Below are positions 22,045 to 33,812 of a DNA stretch of 64,000 bases, one piece after another. The DNA lies in the NCBI RefSeq assembly GCF_030272615.1, contig NC_081412.1:38136911-38200910 (forward strand), in the 5' to 3' direction. The number at the start of each line of letters is the position of its first letter. Positions within the stretch are counted from its first letter, which is position 1. The translations under genes were made by a program, and so were the position numbers. The notes under the pieces were generated by a model. It was not told the origin of the DNA. It did no database searches and saw nothing but the letters and a program-made list of their open reading frames with translations. The DNA is from Cryptomeria japonica (taxonomy: Eukaryota > Streptophyta > Pinopsida > Cupressales > Cupressaceae).

Positions 22045-24030
22045 TGTTGAATCTATCGCAGGACTAAGAGGGTGGGCGGGGAGTAGGGGTGAATCGGTTT
22101 GAATCTTAAAACATTGATCTATCAAACTTTAAGCAATATTCCACTATTCTACAATAATATTGAACACAACAACCATCGGCACTTGAACACTAGATATACG
22201 TGAAAAACCCAATAGGGAAAAACAACGATGAGAATTGCATCACAATATAAATAAAATTGATTACAATATTTCAGGCTTGCCACCAAGGAGCAACATGCAC
22301 CTAATGGACTTGCAAGGCTAAGGTGCATGACCTTAGGGCAAGATACAATGACTTGCACAACTGATACTCACTACTTCAAGACAAGATACAAAGAGTTGCC
22401 AAGAGACTCACTGTCTTCTGACAACTGAAAGAGTAGCATAATTGAAATGAAGAGAATCTCCTAATCATCAAATTTCCCTTGAACCACTATGTCAAGTGAC
22501 TAAAATCATGACAAACACATCTAACATCAACCACTAGCTTGAAACACTGTCACACTGAATATATCATCATCAAATCTCTTCACAAACTGACTTTTGCACT
22601 TCTACAGTATCAACTCTGCTTAAACATCATTTACATTTACTTCACATCGATTCATATGCCTTTCAAACCTCAACTCATACATTCGCACTTCTTAAATACA
22701 AGCTAGATTAAAACCTAGTTGAGGGTCGACCACAAACAGAGTATACAATATTATATAAAAAAGACCACCCGGACCAAAAACACCCAATGTTGTCCACTCT
22801 AGGAGATAGAGGGGACCAAAATCCATCACAACACATCCTTCTAAGTTGAATCCAATGAACCACACACGCTAACACATCCTCCAAAGTAGGCTCCAAACAT
22901 AACGTATAGATAAACAATAAAACTTAGCAACCAGTCGGCCCAAAACATCTTTCGATGTAAATTACTTAGCGTAGATCTCCACACACCACGATGAGACCCA
23001 TGTCAATATTCTAACTCAGCCTCTAATGCATATCCAGACCATAAAGCATGACCCAAACAAGATAATCCAATCAGGCATGTTAAAAACATAACACAAATGA
23101 ACATACCAAGCACAAACCAACATAACTCACTTGCGGAACAAAAACACCACAAGAGAATTGAACTAGAATACCACACGAACCAAATAAACATGTCCTCAAA
23201 ACTGCAACACTCGAATTCATGTATTTGGAAGCCACCAAGAATATTCCAAATCAATTTGATAAACATTCTTACTATCAAAGAGTAGCAACAATTAACCTCA
23301 TCATCTGAGCAATCACACGACCTGAAAACTTGATAATACACCACTCACAAAACATTAACATTATATTCAAATACGTACACCATGCTAAAGCATATTTCCA
23401 TTGGGACATTAAATATTATTTCTTGTATATTGAGACTTTTGCTATAACAACCTTTCGAAAACACTGCATGTATGCACAACTTTTGACTACGTATTGCTAG
23501 ACAATATATCTCATCCAAACAATTGATCAACAATCTCTTCACTCCATCTTCACTTCTACAGATCACTGGACAACAACAAATACCACTACCGCTTCTCTAC
23601 CTCAACATTTCAGCATTACTTCTAATTGAGATATCAATGAGAAATCGTTAGACAAGATAGCAACGTCTAATCACACAATTTCGGACAATATACTTCATCT
23701 AAACATCTGCAACAATCTACTACAAGTTCTTCATTACTACATACTACTAGTAATGACAATACAACATTGATATAAGCTCATCAACAACATTAATCAAAGA
23801 CAACACACATTGTTAGACATCTGGTTGACATCAACGATAACATATATTGCCAACAACACCAAGTTTTAAATTTATGTAAATTATTGCACATCTACAACAA
23901 CTTCTTCATTCTCACATACAAGTAACTATGACAAGCAACCATACAAGTTTGACATCAATGACAACACAACAAGCCACTAACAACATTCCCAAACATTCTC
24001 CAAGTTTCCAATAGGAACTAATGGAAGAAA
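22045..24030 (-). mobile_element. LTR-like insertion, family R2, copy B (right end uncertain)
   Basis: Begins TGTTGAATC followed by a G-rich stretch (22,068-22,095) and the AAACCC...GGGAAAAAC block (22,203-22,225), the same layout as 8461-9167, and aligns with it to about 22,720. From there to about 24,030 there is AT-rich sequence without ORFs of note. GAAAC occurs just before the left end (22,040-22,044) and at 24,027-24,031. It could be a target duplication, but the right end lacks the usual CA, so I hold this loosely. Confidence 0.5.
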
Positions 24031-24079
24031 CTCAAAAGATGTTCACCACTAACTTCCTCAAAGTCGGTAGGCAGGGGGG

Positions 24080-24590
24080 AAAAGGGAGCAGGAACTTGCC
24101 AAAGATAAAGCCATAGTGGACAAGTTGACTATTGAAAACAAGGCTAAGGACCTCAAGATCTCCCAACTATATAAGGAATTGCAAGAAAGGCCCCAAAAGC
24201 AGCCCTTTAAGTGGAGCAAGATGAAAATGATACTCTAAAAGGAGTTAGATGAAGCCCAAGCCGAAAATGATATTTTAAAAGAAAGAGAAAGAGATGGTTG
24301 AGTCCAAACTACAAGAGACAGTTACAGAATTGACACAAGTATAGAAAAATCTCTATAATTCCATAAGCATACAATAGCAACTCCAACAGGAATTTCAAGT
24401 CAAAGACTAGCAACTCTAGCAATTGAAAGATGAATTATCTCACTGCTCTCACCAATTAATATCCTCCCTATGATGCAACAGTTGTACAATTCACACTGGG
24501 ATAAGATTAAGGATATAACTGCTCATCTAAAGCCTACACTTGGCTTCATCACATATTCAAAGAATCTTAGCATGGAGGTAAGTGTTGTTG
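24080..24590 (+). pseudogene. Coiled-coil coding remnant (possible retroelement ORF)
   Basis: The frame starts KREQELAKDKAIVDKL and continues with heptad-rich Glu/Lys/Gln/Leu sequence such as LKISQLYKELQE, LDEAQAENDILKERE, and VESKLQETVTELTQV with QLQQEFQVKD. It has at least two frameshifts and several stops, the later ones TAG in Gln-rich stretches. The length and composition suggest a structural or Gag-type coiled coil. No zinc knuckle or enzyme motif is present. It may be the continuation of the decayed sequence that ends at 22,044. Confidence 0.5.
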
Positions 24591-24769
24591 TTTTTTGTTT
24601 AATATGTTTTTTTAAACATGTTATGGAACTTTTCAAGGCTACTTTTGGACATTCATATTTTTCAACTTTTGGACAAAAATGCTTGCAAAAAACTCAACCA
24701 TATGTTCTAGCCACTTTTATGTCATGCTCTTTTTTTTCATTTCATTGTTTTTATAAAGGCAATGGCTAA

Positions 24770-25831
24770 AGATGACAAATACAACATTAATAATCCTAGA
24801 AGACAAGGATTTTATAATGACATTTAATGGACAAATGATAATTTTTTAGCTTGAAAGATAAAATTTCATAATACTAAAAATTATGTATGGTTGAAGCAAA
24901 CTTGATAGATGAACATACATATTTTACACAACATTTTTTTCATTTATGTTGGTATGCAAGATTATATTAAACATCAAAGTGTTCAATAATCAATGGTAAA
25001 TGTTTGCCAATAAAAATAGGATAACTACTTACTACTTTTGAGCATGAATGAGATGTAAAATTGTAATTGAATATTTGACCATTTAACCAATCAATGTTTA
25101 AATAGAGTCTATAAAAGGAATAAATTTAAAAGGGAAGGAGACCAACTTAATCCACAACTTTAGGATTTCTACCTTCTAGATATTTTTATAGTTGTCGATA
25201 AATCAATCCAAATTTTCAATTTGTAGAAAATTGTCAATTATAAACTTGTATGTTTTTATATTATATAAAAACCCTCTAATTGAAAATCTAATTGTCTATC
25301 ATTTTGATTTAGTATTCATTTATACAATATTTCATGAATAGTGGTTCAAAAGAATTCATCTCTTGTGATCACGAGTTGATATATCTATAATTTTTAAACA
25401 TCACAAAATATTCACTACAAAAATGTAAAACATCTTAAACATTTCACAATAACAAATTAATTGAATAATGGTTCAAAGAAACTCATCTCTTGTGATCATG
25501 AATTAAAATATCCATAATTAAACAATTACCCTACAATATCCAATGCAAAAAAAAACTAAAACATCTTACAACACTTCATGATAACAAATTGCAATGTTCA
25601 TTTTATAGAGTAAATGAAGTAAGAATTTTGATGCTTTTTTAACGCATTAAAGAAATTGCCAACTACCCCACATCATAAGTCTTGAAGTGTTTGTAGATTA
25701 GGAAGGTTGTCATTGCAAATCGTAACCCACCTTCAAGTAACCATGATCAAAGAAGTGACAAAGTTCAAAGGAAATCAAACCACATCGGCCATTGACAAAC
25801 ATTGGGCATCCTTGTCACAAGAATTTAGACT
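24770..25831. other. AT-rich intergenic, 3' flank of the FAD monooxygenase gene
   Basis: No gene recognised. A pair of diverged direct repeats around ATTCATCTCTTGTGATCA lies at 25,355-25,375 and 25,480-25,500. Confidence 0.5.
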
Positions 25832-28800
25832 TTAAGAAAGGGTTGGAAGAGTGCCACAATCATACTCTGTATGACGAAGCATCTTGGGTGAAAGTTTATT
25901 GAAGACAACTTTCTCCCTAATGAGCTTCGGCAACCACCAACTTCCACTTTGCACAATTCCCGAAATAGAGGATCCCACCCCCATTCCAAAAACTCTCCCT
26001 TTCCTCTTTTCTACATATTTATTCAATGCCACCTCAATCTCAAGTGATTTATCCAAATCTACTTCTGCCAAGCATTTCCCCAATATTATTGAGTCCTCGA
26101 GAGCCAAAGCCCCGCCCTGCCCCAAGTCAGGAGTCATCGGATGCATCGCATCTCCCGCCACAGTCACATTACCTTTATGTGCTTTACCTGCTATAAATGG
26201 CCAAAGGTAGCGATACTTCAAAATGGCTAGGCTTATACTACTAGGAACTGATCTCTTTATAACCTCCATTATTTCTTAGCTCCCAAGACCTTCTGCTAAC
26301 TGTTGTGCTTCTTCTTGAAGGATATTTGCATCATATGAGATTTTTGCATCTACATTTAGAAAACAGAAACACAAATAGTGTGTTAAATTTATTATTATTT
26401 TTTATTGGTGTTTATTTTAAATTAATTTTATATTGTATCAATGAAATTCAAATTTTTAAATTCTAATTAGTTATAAAAAATTATCAAGGTTGTTTGGCAT
26501 AATGACACAATCATGTTGTAGGCACAATAATTTTGAGCTCAAATCTTCACAATATCTATTCGAAAAAATTATGAAAGTTATTATAAAAAATTTTAAAAAA
26601 AACAAGTCTAAAAATTGATACCAAAAAAATAAAAACATTTTTTTAATTGTTACCAAAAAATCAAAAAATTGATACCAATAGCTGTTATAAATTTTAACAA
26701 CTTAACTACTTATAGCTATTGTTTTGGCTTCTAGGTAGTAACAACACATGTTGTGGGATTGGTTATGCACACAAGGGTCAAAAAGTGCACTTTTCAATGT
26801 GTCACTCAATATCTATTTAAAGATGCCCCAATAACCATGCACTTAAAATTGTCAATACTTATGCACAAATGCCCTAGTAGTCGCATGCTATGGGTACCAA
26901 TAAAGGTGCACAAATGTACCAATTATGGTCCAAAAATGCTAATTGTTGGGGTTAAAGTGGGCAGCTATTGGTAAATATGAAATTTATTAATGGGCTTTTA
27001 GTAATCATTTTTGGGGTTTTTTTAAATTTAGTAATTGGGAGATTAGGTGCACAAGGAGTGAACGATTATTGGAACTATAATGGCTACCGATACTCATCCT
27101 CTAGTGACAAAATAATGCCTAAAGATTTTGGGATCTTATTTTTATTCTAAGAAAACTTTTATAGGATTAAAAGGATTCATTTCATGTAAAATAATAAGTG
27201 TTCTTTTTATTATTTGAACTTTTATATCTATGTGATGGGCTACATGATATTTTTATGGAATTAAAAAGGTTCAAATTTGCATATAATTGCTATAGCTTCT
27301 CTTCTAATTTTCTTTGTTTTTTCTAACATTATATTGAGATATGACCAAAATCGTAACTGTATTCCAAATAACTTCATTGGATTAAATATTCAACAATACC
27401 AAAGATTATAAACAATCTAAATTTAAAGATAAATTTAATAGACTTGTCCATAGTAAAGACTACTTGTAATTTAGACTTATGCTTACTCAATTGTTGTACT
27501 ACCTAGTGATATATTGACATTATTTATTCCAACTTGCTTAAATAAAAGAAAACAAATAATGCAGAAAACAAACTGATCCTGAAAAAACTAACCAGTGACT
27601 TTCGAGGCTAAGAAGCAGAACCAGAATATCAGACTAATAGTTTCAGTATTTACCTCGAGGAAGGCTCTTCCGAGTCAAGAACCACAAAGCGTCCCTTTCA
27701 TTGCAAGGAGCGAAGCCCGCCCTTAATCCGTCTCCCCAAATCTGGAACGTCGTTGGCTCAAAATGGTGGCCCTGCGGAAAACTCCCTAACCCTAGAAACG
27801 TAGAGCGTCCAGCCAATTTTGGGGATCCAAACCCTAGCCACTTTGCCACCGTCGAATTAACTCCATCGCATCCTATAATAACCTGAAATTTGGCCTCATT
27901 AACAAAACCCCTGCTAAAAATTCCTCTCCAATTACCCCAAACCCTCGTTAAAAATTCTACACCAAAAAAAAGAAGCTACCTTTGGCGAAATCTGGCTTCC
28001 ATCATCGAGCGTTGCAATGCTTGAGTTGTCTTGCCTTTGGTGAATTGCAGAAATCTTTGAGCCGAATCGAATAGTATTTGCCGGCAGTGCTTGAGCCAGG
28101 GTTTGGAGAAGCTCTTTACGTAGCACGCAGCGCACATCACGGTCTTGCAGATCGATACTCTTGGTGAGGCTGCTGGTTGTAGATAGCGTGTCAATTCTTT
28201 TCAGAAACACAGGTTAAAAAAATTAGAATTTCATAATTGAACATAATAATAACAGGTATCTGGATATTTATGTACAGTAGTTTTTTAATTTGAGTATCTT
28301 CATCAAAATACCTCTTTAATTGTGTGTGCTTGCGGCGAAGACTCTCTCCCACGCCGAGAGCATCAAGAGCTCTCCAGCCGTTGTCCCAGATGGTGAGAGA
28401 GGCACCTGTCACTCGCAGTGAGCTTGCTTGTTCCAGCACAGTTACACTTTTCAATCCTAGTCTGCAACACCATTAATATTGATAAGTGGATATGCTATCT
28501 GAAATTTTATCAGAATTCAAGTCAAATTTACTCATAAGTGATATTTGCAGAGATGATTAGTGATTTTTGAAGAATTTATTTCATGAATATGAATGATTTA
28601 TTTAAGGTAATATTTACAAAGATGATTGAGATCTGTTACAACTACAATATTTTTTTTGTACATATAATTTTTTAACAGTTTAGGATACTAGGTATGAGAT
28701 ACGGTATGAATTTTTCATCAGTATTTGACATCAGTTCTATAATGTATTATAAAAAATAAGGGGGAAAATTTTTCCATTCACATTTGAAATCAAGTTCTAC

Positions 28801-29181
28801 AATCTGAAAAAGAAAAACAGAGATGTACCTTATAAACCGTTCAACATAGATTAAATATGTTAATTGAACGTTAATCTGTTTGTTATTAAGAATTTTTTTA
28901 CATTCTGTTAAAGATTATTTGTTTTTCATTTCAAAATCAAGCCTTCTTTCACAGTAGCAGATTTCTATATTCAGCAAAATTTAATTTCTTGTGGATTTTT
29001 AATAAGCTAAACATTTTTGCCAGTAGATTAATCACAATCTAACACTTAACAAAAAGTTTATCCTCCAACAAAAGTTCATATTAGAGTTGAAATTATACCT
29101 ATGAAGAGTAAGTGCAGTGGCTAAGCCAGCAATGCCACCGCCTGCAATTAAAATTTTGTTGCTGCTCTGTACATGTGCCAT
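25832..29181 (-). pseudogene. FAD-dependent monooxygenase (zeaxanthin epoxidase/MO1-CTF2-like), five exons, one premature stop
   Basis: A flavoprotein hydroxylase of the plant MO1/CTF2 group, related to zeaxanthin epoxidase; substrate unknown. Exons on the minus strand: 29,181-29,099, 28,461-28,312, 28,196-27,980, 27,882-27,654 and 26,349-25,832. All introns are GT-AG, phases match at every junction, and exon lengths total 1197 bases (398 codons plus stop), the usual size for the family. Motifs: GGGIAGL (residues 14-20, dinucleotide binding), GCDGVNS (154-160, DG motif), GDAMHPMTPDLGQGG (292-306, FAD-binding GD motif). The start is the ATG at 29,179-29,181, just before the nucleotide-binding motif, so there is no transit peptide. 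Codon 251 is TAA (26,276-26,278). The product would stop before the GD motif and be inactive. Everything else is intact, so this may be a young pseudogene, a segregating null allele or a base error. Intron 4 holds a MITE-like copy. Confidence 0.9.
26671..27100. mobile_element. MITE-like element, copy 2, inside intron 4
   Basis: Matches the reverse complement of 2986-3443 over most of its length. Shared blocks include CTTAACTACTTATAGCTATT (26,701-26,720), GGCTTCTAGGTAGTAACAAC (26,727-26,746) and AATTTATTAATGG (26,981-26,993). The ends are too diverged to show clean inverted repeats or target duplication, and the part next to the left end appears deleted. It lies in intron 4 of the FAD monooxygenase gene. 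Confidence 0.7.
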
Positions 29182-29580
29182 GCCAACAATTATGACCGCT
29201 AAAAATAAAGAACCAGCTCGCTATGGGATATTTGGGGTTTCCCGTTATTTAAGCCATTGACAGAAAATTGATAGTCTGGATATGCTACAAACCCTCCACA
29301 GTCGAAAACAAAGGAATTGAGCAGTTGAAGAGGTAAAGGAGTATGGGGATAGAAATAGCCCATAAAAAATTGGCAAGCTGGCAAGTTGTTTCCACGTTGT
29401 TTCCCGGCAAGAACTCAACAAGAAAATCAGCCACCTAGTCAACGAAGACAAAAGTAGGCGGCTGTGTAGAAATAGCCAGTTGTTTCCACGTTGTTGCGTG
29501 GCAAGAACGCGACAACAATAAAGGTGAAGTTTATGTAGTGTGTGCTTCCACGTTATTGCCTTCCAATAAGCAAGTTTACC
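29182..29580 (-). promoter_or_regulatory. Upstream region of the FAD monooxygenase gene with 94-bp-spaced repeats
   Basis: On the gene strand, CTTAAATAAC (29,243-29,252) lies about 65 bases before the ATG and is the best TATA-like candidate. Farther upstream AGTTGTTTCCACGTTGTT occurs twice, 94 bases apart (29,384 and 29,478), each followed by a GGCAAGAAC block. A third related block, GTGCTTCCACGTTATTGCCTT, is at 29,543-29,563 and recurs at 42,107-42,127. CCACGTTG contains an ACGT core as in plant bZIP/bHLH sites. That these are regulatory is inference. Confidence 0.4.
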
Positions 29581-29847
29581 TTGATATTATATTTAATCAC
29601 ATTTTATGGGATTTATAGGATTGCAAATGTTTATTGATAAATATCATTCATTTTCAAAATTTTAATTAAAAGTTCAAAGATCATTTAATAGTTCATTAAC
29701 TAACAGACATATATTAAATAATAATATATATAATACATCAACAATTATCCTTGTTAAGACACCTATTGTGCTTTAGAAATTGATGGAAAGGTGCCTCAAG
29801 AAGAATACCTCTCAACACGCATACACACACACACACGATTAATTAAA

Positions 29848-29996
29848 TGGAATAGTGTCAAACTATAATTCCCCAACTAAAAGATAGAGGCAAGCAAGCC
29901 TTTAGGGTGTATATGTCCCTCCCCCTTGATGACATCCTCAAAATAAAGGTCAAGACCCTCCCCTAGGGCAGTCCTCTCCCTAAGGTGTTGGGTATC

Positions 29997-30029
<33 letters not shown>

Positions 30030-30060
30030 CCACGCGCGCTTGTGTGTGTAACGTAGAGCA
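29848..30060. repeat. Dispersed repeat with (TG)n microsatellite
   Basis: Aligns with 43,092-43,290: both contain ACTATAAT-CCCC near the start, then CTCTCYCTAAGGTGTTGG and a dinucleotide run. Here the run is (TG) at 30,004-30,029; there it is (AC). The minus-strand LTR element at 30,167 has inserted just to the right. Confidence 0.7.
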
Positions 30061-30166
30061 ACATGTAAGATATTAAATATAATAATATAATATCATTAAG
30101 ATTAATGAAATATATTAACTATTATATTATATTATTATTATAAAAAATATTTAATAATATTATATT

Positions 30167-31351
30167 TGATAAACTTATAAGGCATTGAGAGGGGGGGGGG
30201 TGATTCGGTGCAAGCAAAAAACTTATAAATCCGATTACACCTTTTATCCACTTTAAAATCAATAGGCATGCAAGAAATACAACCACATAAGAAAACATCC
30301 AATAGAGCATGCAACACATAACAAAATAACTTTTCACGTGGAAACCCAAATGGGAAAAACCATGGTGGGAATTATTACCCACAAAGATCAACTATCTGCC
30401 AAATAGAGATCTAACTGGTTAAGGTCATACAAATGCTTTGTTAGGAGCACACCTGGTTAAGAGTGTCTTAGCTCGATTAAGAGCTATTACAATAAGGCCT
30501 GTTAGGAGCTACCCAAGTTATTGAGATTTGAAAACACAAGTTAATGTGCCACCCTATTAAAGGATTTAACCTTCGAACCTATGAGGATCCTACCGCACCT
30601 TGTAAGGAGTGACCTGGTTAGAGGATTTTATCTTGCTACAGCTGTTAGGGAACAACAAGTGAATGATTTGTTGTTAGCACCTTTGTGCTTGATTAGATCT
30701 ACTTTGGTTCTACTTCTAACATAAACTAAACATCAATACAGATCTTCTTCTTCCATCGTACAATCAAATTCACACTATAGATCTCATATCTCATACATCA
30801 TCATACAATATACTCATTTTTATAAACAACTCTGCTAAGTTGGCTAAGAACCATTGGAACAATTTCCTAGGTTCATTGAATCTAGTCAATCTTTCTCATC
30901 ACACTTTCCTTATGTTGGAAAAACATAACACATCACAAAAACATAACATTATGTCTACCAGTTTACCGATCTAAGTAATTCTACTCTACCAGTTAACTGT
31001 TCTTCTTGACTATCACCATTCTTCTGATCATAACTTACTTCATACTCTAAATCTATCTATGCGGTTCTAGTCATAGGCTCATATCAATGTCATAAACATG
31101 CATACCAAACTGGAACACTTAACTCTTCACCGATCTCCCGTACCATTCGCTTGAACATAGCTTTGTCATTATTTACTGGTTGACTGTCCTATTTACCGGT
31201 TCACTATTTAACTGACTCTACTACCAGTTAGGCTTTACCAATTGGACTAAATGACTTAGATGACTAACAAAACATAGTTGCCATCAATGAAAACACTAAA
31301 CAAGTCATCAATCAACCTATTACATTAATAACATCACCATCAAGCCAACAA
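30167..31351 (-). repeat. 3' LTR of the non-autonomous element (1185 bp)
   Basis: Plus-strand boundaries TGATAAAC and AAGCCAACA, directly flanked by ATATT on the left and the polypurine tract on the right. It contains the ACGTGGAAACCC...GGGAAAAACC block (30,337-30,361) seen in the other LTR-like repeats of this window, and in its right part several copies of TACCGGT/ACCGGTT-like words. Confidence 0.88.
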
Positions 31352-31365
31352 TCTCCCCCTTTGGC
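31352..31365 (-). other. Polypurine tract of the non-autonomous element
   Basis: On the minus strand CCAAAGGGGGAGAT immediately precedes the TGTTGGCTTGATGG start of the 3' LTR. Confidence 0.8.
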
Positions 31366-31519
31366 ATTGATGGCAACACTTAGGAAATTTTTTGTCTAAG
31401 TGTCACATTAGAAAAATTATGAATTATGACTCAAATACATAACATGACTCCCCCTTAGCAATTGCATGCTATTACAAGAATTTACAACATATATACTACT
31501 TCCCTTTTACAAAATTTTG

Positions 31520-33812
31520 ACTCATACTCCTAGTCCCCCTTTGACAACAATGACAAAGGTAAGAAAATACATGAAAAATATAAATGCAATATATAACAAA
31601 GTTTGCATTATGAAATATATATAGGAGTTCAAAATGTTGTACAATATCATCTTATGAAATACATCTACAAAATAAGACTTCAACAGTGTCAAATCATTAT
31701 GCCAAGTCTCCAAAAGTGTCCCTGTGATTTCAGTATGTGTCCAGATCTGAGATGCAAGCTCCTCCATGGCATCTAGTGTTCTCATCTCCAGTATATCAAA
31801 AATTGCTTCAGTCTCCTTGTAGCCTCTCTGCAAAATTTCAATTTTAGGGACTCATAAATTCTACAACTCCTGCAGTGAAGTTGTCCTCTTTACCTATTCA
31901 GCTTCATAAACCTTGAGCTTCTACTGTAGTGCAACTACCAATGTACAAAAATGTATAGCTGAATCATTTAGGGGATTAAATGATTCACTCAAAAATTTAA
32001 GCTCTTGTTGAGCTTCTCGCTTCTTCTTATCTAGATCACCATAAAACAATGAAAATTTTGCAATTGTGGAAAGGATTTTACCTCCAGTCTGTAAGGATTC
32101 TTTTATTAGGTCCTTGTTTATAGTCAGACCTACTCTGTCTTTATCAATGACCTTCATCAATTGTTCAATTCTTCTCTTTTCATATTTTGTTTCCACATTT
32201 TTAATAACAACTTCCTCCAAACTCTTCATTTGTTCACCGACTGAATTTACCAGTTGTTCTAGTTTGTCAATAGGTGTAGGAAGATTGTCAATATCAGTCT
32301 CTGGTAGTATATTGGATAAAATATCAACTACAACCTGAATTGTTTAAGGTTCTTTTCTTTAACCATTCATTATTTTATTTTGTGCCTTAGATTGCATGGC
32401 AAATGCAATCTCCATCAACTCAATTGGACTTAGCATGTCCATGTTGATTGGTCCTTGTATAGATACAATATCATCTTCTTCATCATCATCAACTATTTTC
32501 TTAGAAGTAAGTGACCGGGGGGTCACTTTGTGTTCTGATTCTTCTGCCTTCTTCTTTTTGCTTCTTTGGTGTCTTTTGTTTATCATTCTCATCTCCTTCA
32601 GCTTTCTCCTCTTCCTTTTCCTTCACTGGTGGCTCTTTTGCTTCTGATGACTCAGTGGTTTGAATATTTTCTATTTGTTCATTCATTGGTTACTTTGTCA
32701 TTTCTACATCTTTCTGTGGTGGCTTAGTCACATGTACATCATCAACTTGAGCATTTACTTCAGTATCTTCATCTTCTTTGTCCTTATCCTTATTGTACAA
32801 AGAATTTGGTATTTGTTCTTTGTTCTTCTTCACCAAACTTGTCATAAAGTTTATTCAAACCAGCTAGTATACCATATTCCTTAATTCTACCTATCAATTT
32901 TTTAAAAGGATTAGGTTTAGTTACCAGTTATTTTACATATTTGACTGCAGATGCTCTAACAACCTTAGATTTCTTTCCACTAGCTATAAGTGCTTTCTTC
33001 TCACCTTTAGACTATGTTTCTTCTTCATCAACAAATCTCTTTGCTTTCTCCTTCTTCCTCTTACCGGTGACTACCGATGCTTTAGATGTAGGAGGATTGA
33101 TTTCTTTCCCCTTTCTTTTGAATTGAATTTTAGAAGGTTTCTCCTTAGCAGTTGTACTTCTTGTTTGTCTACCGGTGCTGGTACCGGTTGGTGCACTAGA
33201 GGATTCAACCTTCCTTGCTTCAAACTTAGCTCTAGCCTCTGCAATCACCTCTTTTGTAAATCCTTGTTCAACAACAAATTGCTCTTCTTTTATGACCCTC
33301 TTTGCAATAACCAGTTTTGCTAACTCACCATGAACTTCTAATGATTTTTCTTTGAAGGTTCCAAACCTTGTTGCGTTAGGGTCTACCGGTTGTGATAATA
33401 AATGATCAGCATAAGCAATCAGTATATCAGCTTCAACTTCATAACCCATGGGCATCACCCATGATGTCCTAGGGTTTGCTGCCTTCATCTGACATGTGTT
33501 AGTGTGCACCATGAAACCAATAGTATCTTCATACCTTTTGACAACTTGTTCTGGTATCCATTCTCTAGCATGCATCCTCTTCTAGAAGTCTTTAAAATAT
33601 CCCCAAATAACCATTGTAAACTCATCTCCAATCATCTTGATGTTTTTCTTGATTTGTAACATTGTCGATGTACCTTCTGACCATAGTAAATCATCAATAT
33701 CGGGAAAGGAGTTCTGGAAATAGATAAACAAACCTATGAATAGTTGTCCAAATTTAAATTTCTTCCATTCACCATTAGATCTCTATTTCATGAAAGATCT
33801 TTGATTCATCAT
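31520..33812 (-). pseudogene. Long ORF of unknown function in the non-autonomous element
   Basis: Protein-like sequence of roughly 750 residues follows the Gag region. The first part (33,812-33,576) includes EWKKFKFGQLFIGLF. The next (33,575-33,012) is an open 187-codon frame with PRTSWVMPMGYEVEADILI and a basic Lys-rich tail. After a frameshift near 32,600 comes an acidic stretch (EESEHKV, DDDEEDD), then helical sequence to 31,522 including IEQLMKVIDKDRVGLTINKD. Stops between segments are mainly TAG in positions that fit lost Gln codons. I recognise no family. It has no YVDD/YLDD, no DDE residues and no protease triplet, so it does not replace pol. Plausible roles are a structural protein or a captured host sequence. 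The downstream polypurine tract shows that it is a real part of the mobile unit. Confidence 0.65.

Noticed and set aside
25884..26210. Plus-strand frame opposite FAD monooxygenase exon 5
   Set aside because: Shadow of the real minus-strand exon, whose splice phases and motifs fit.
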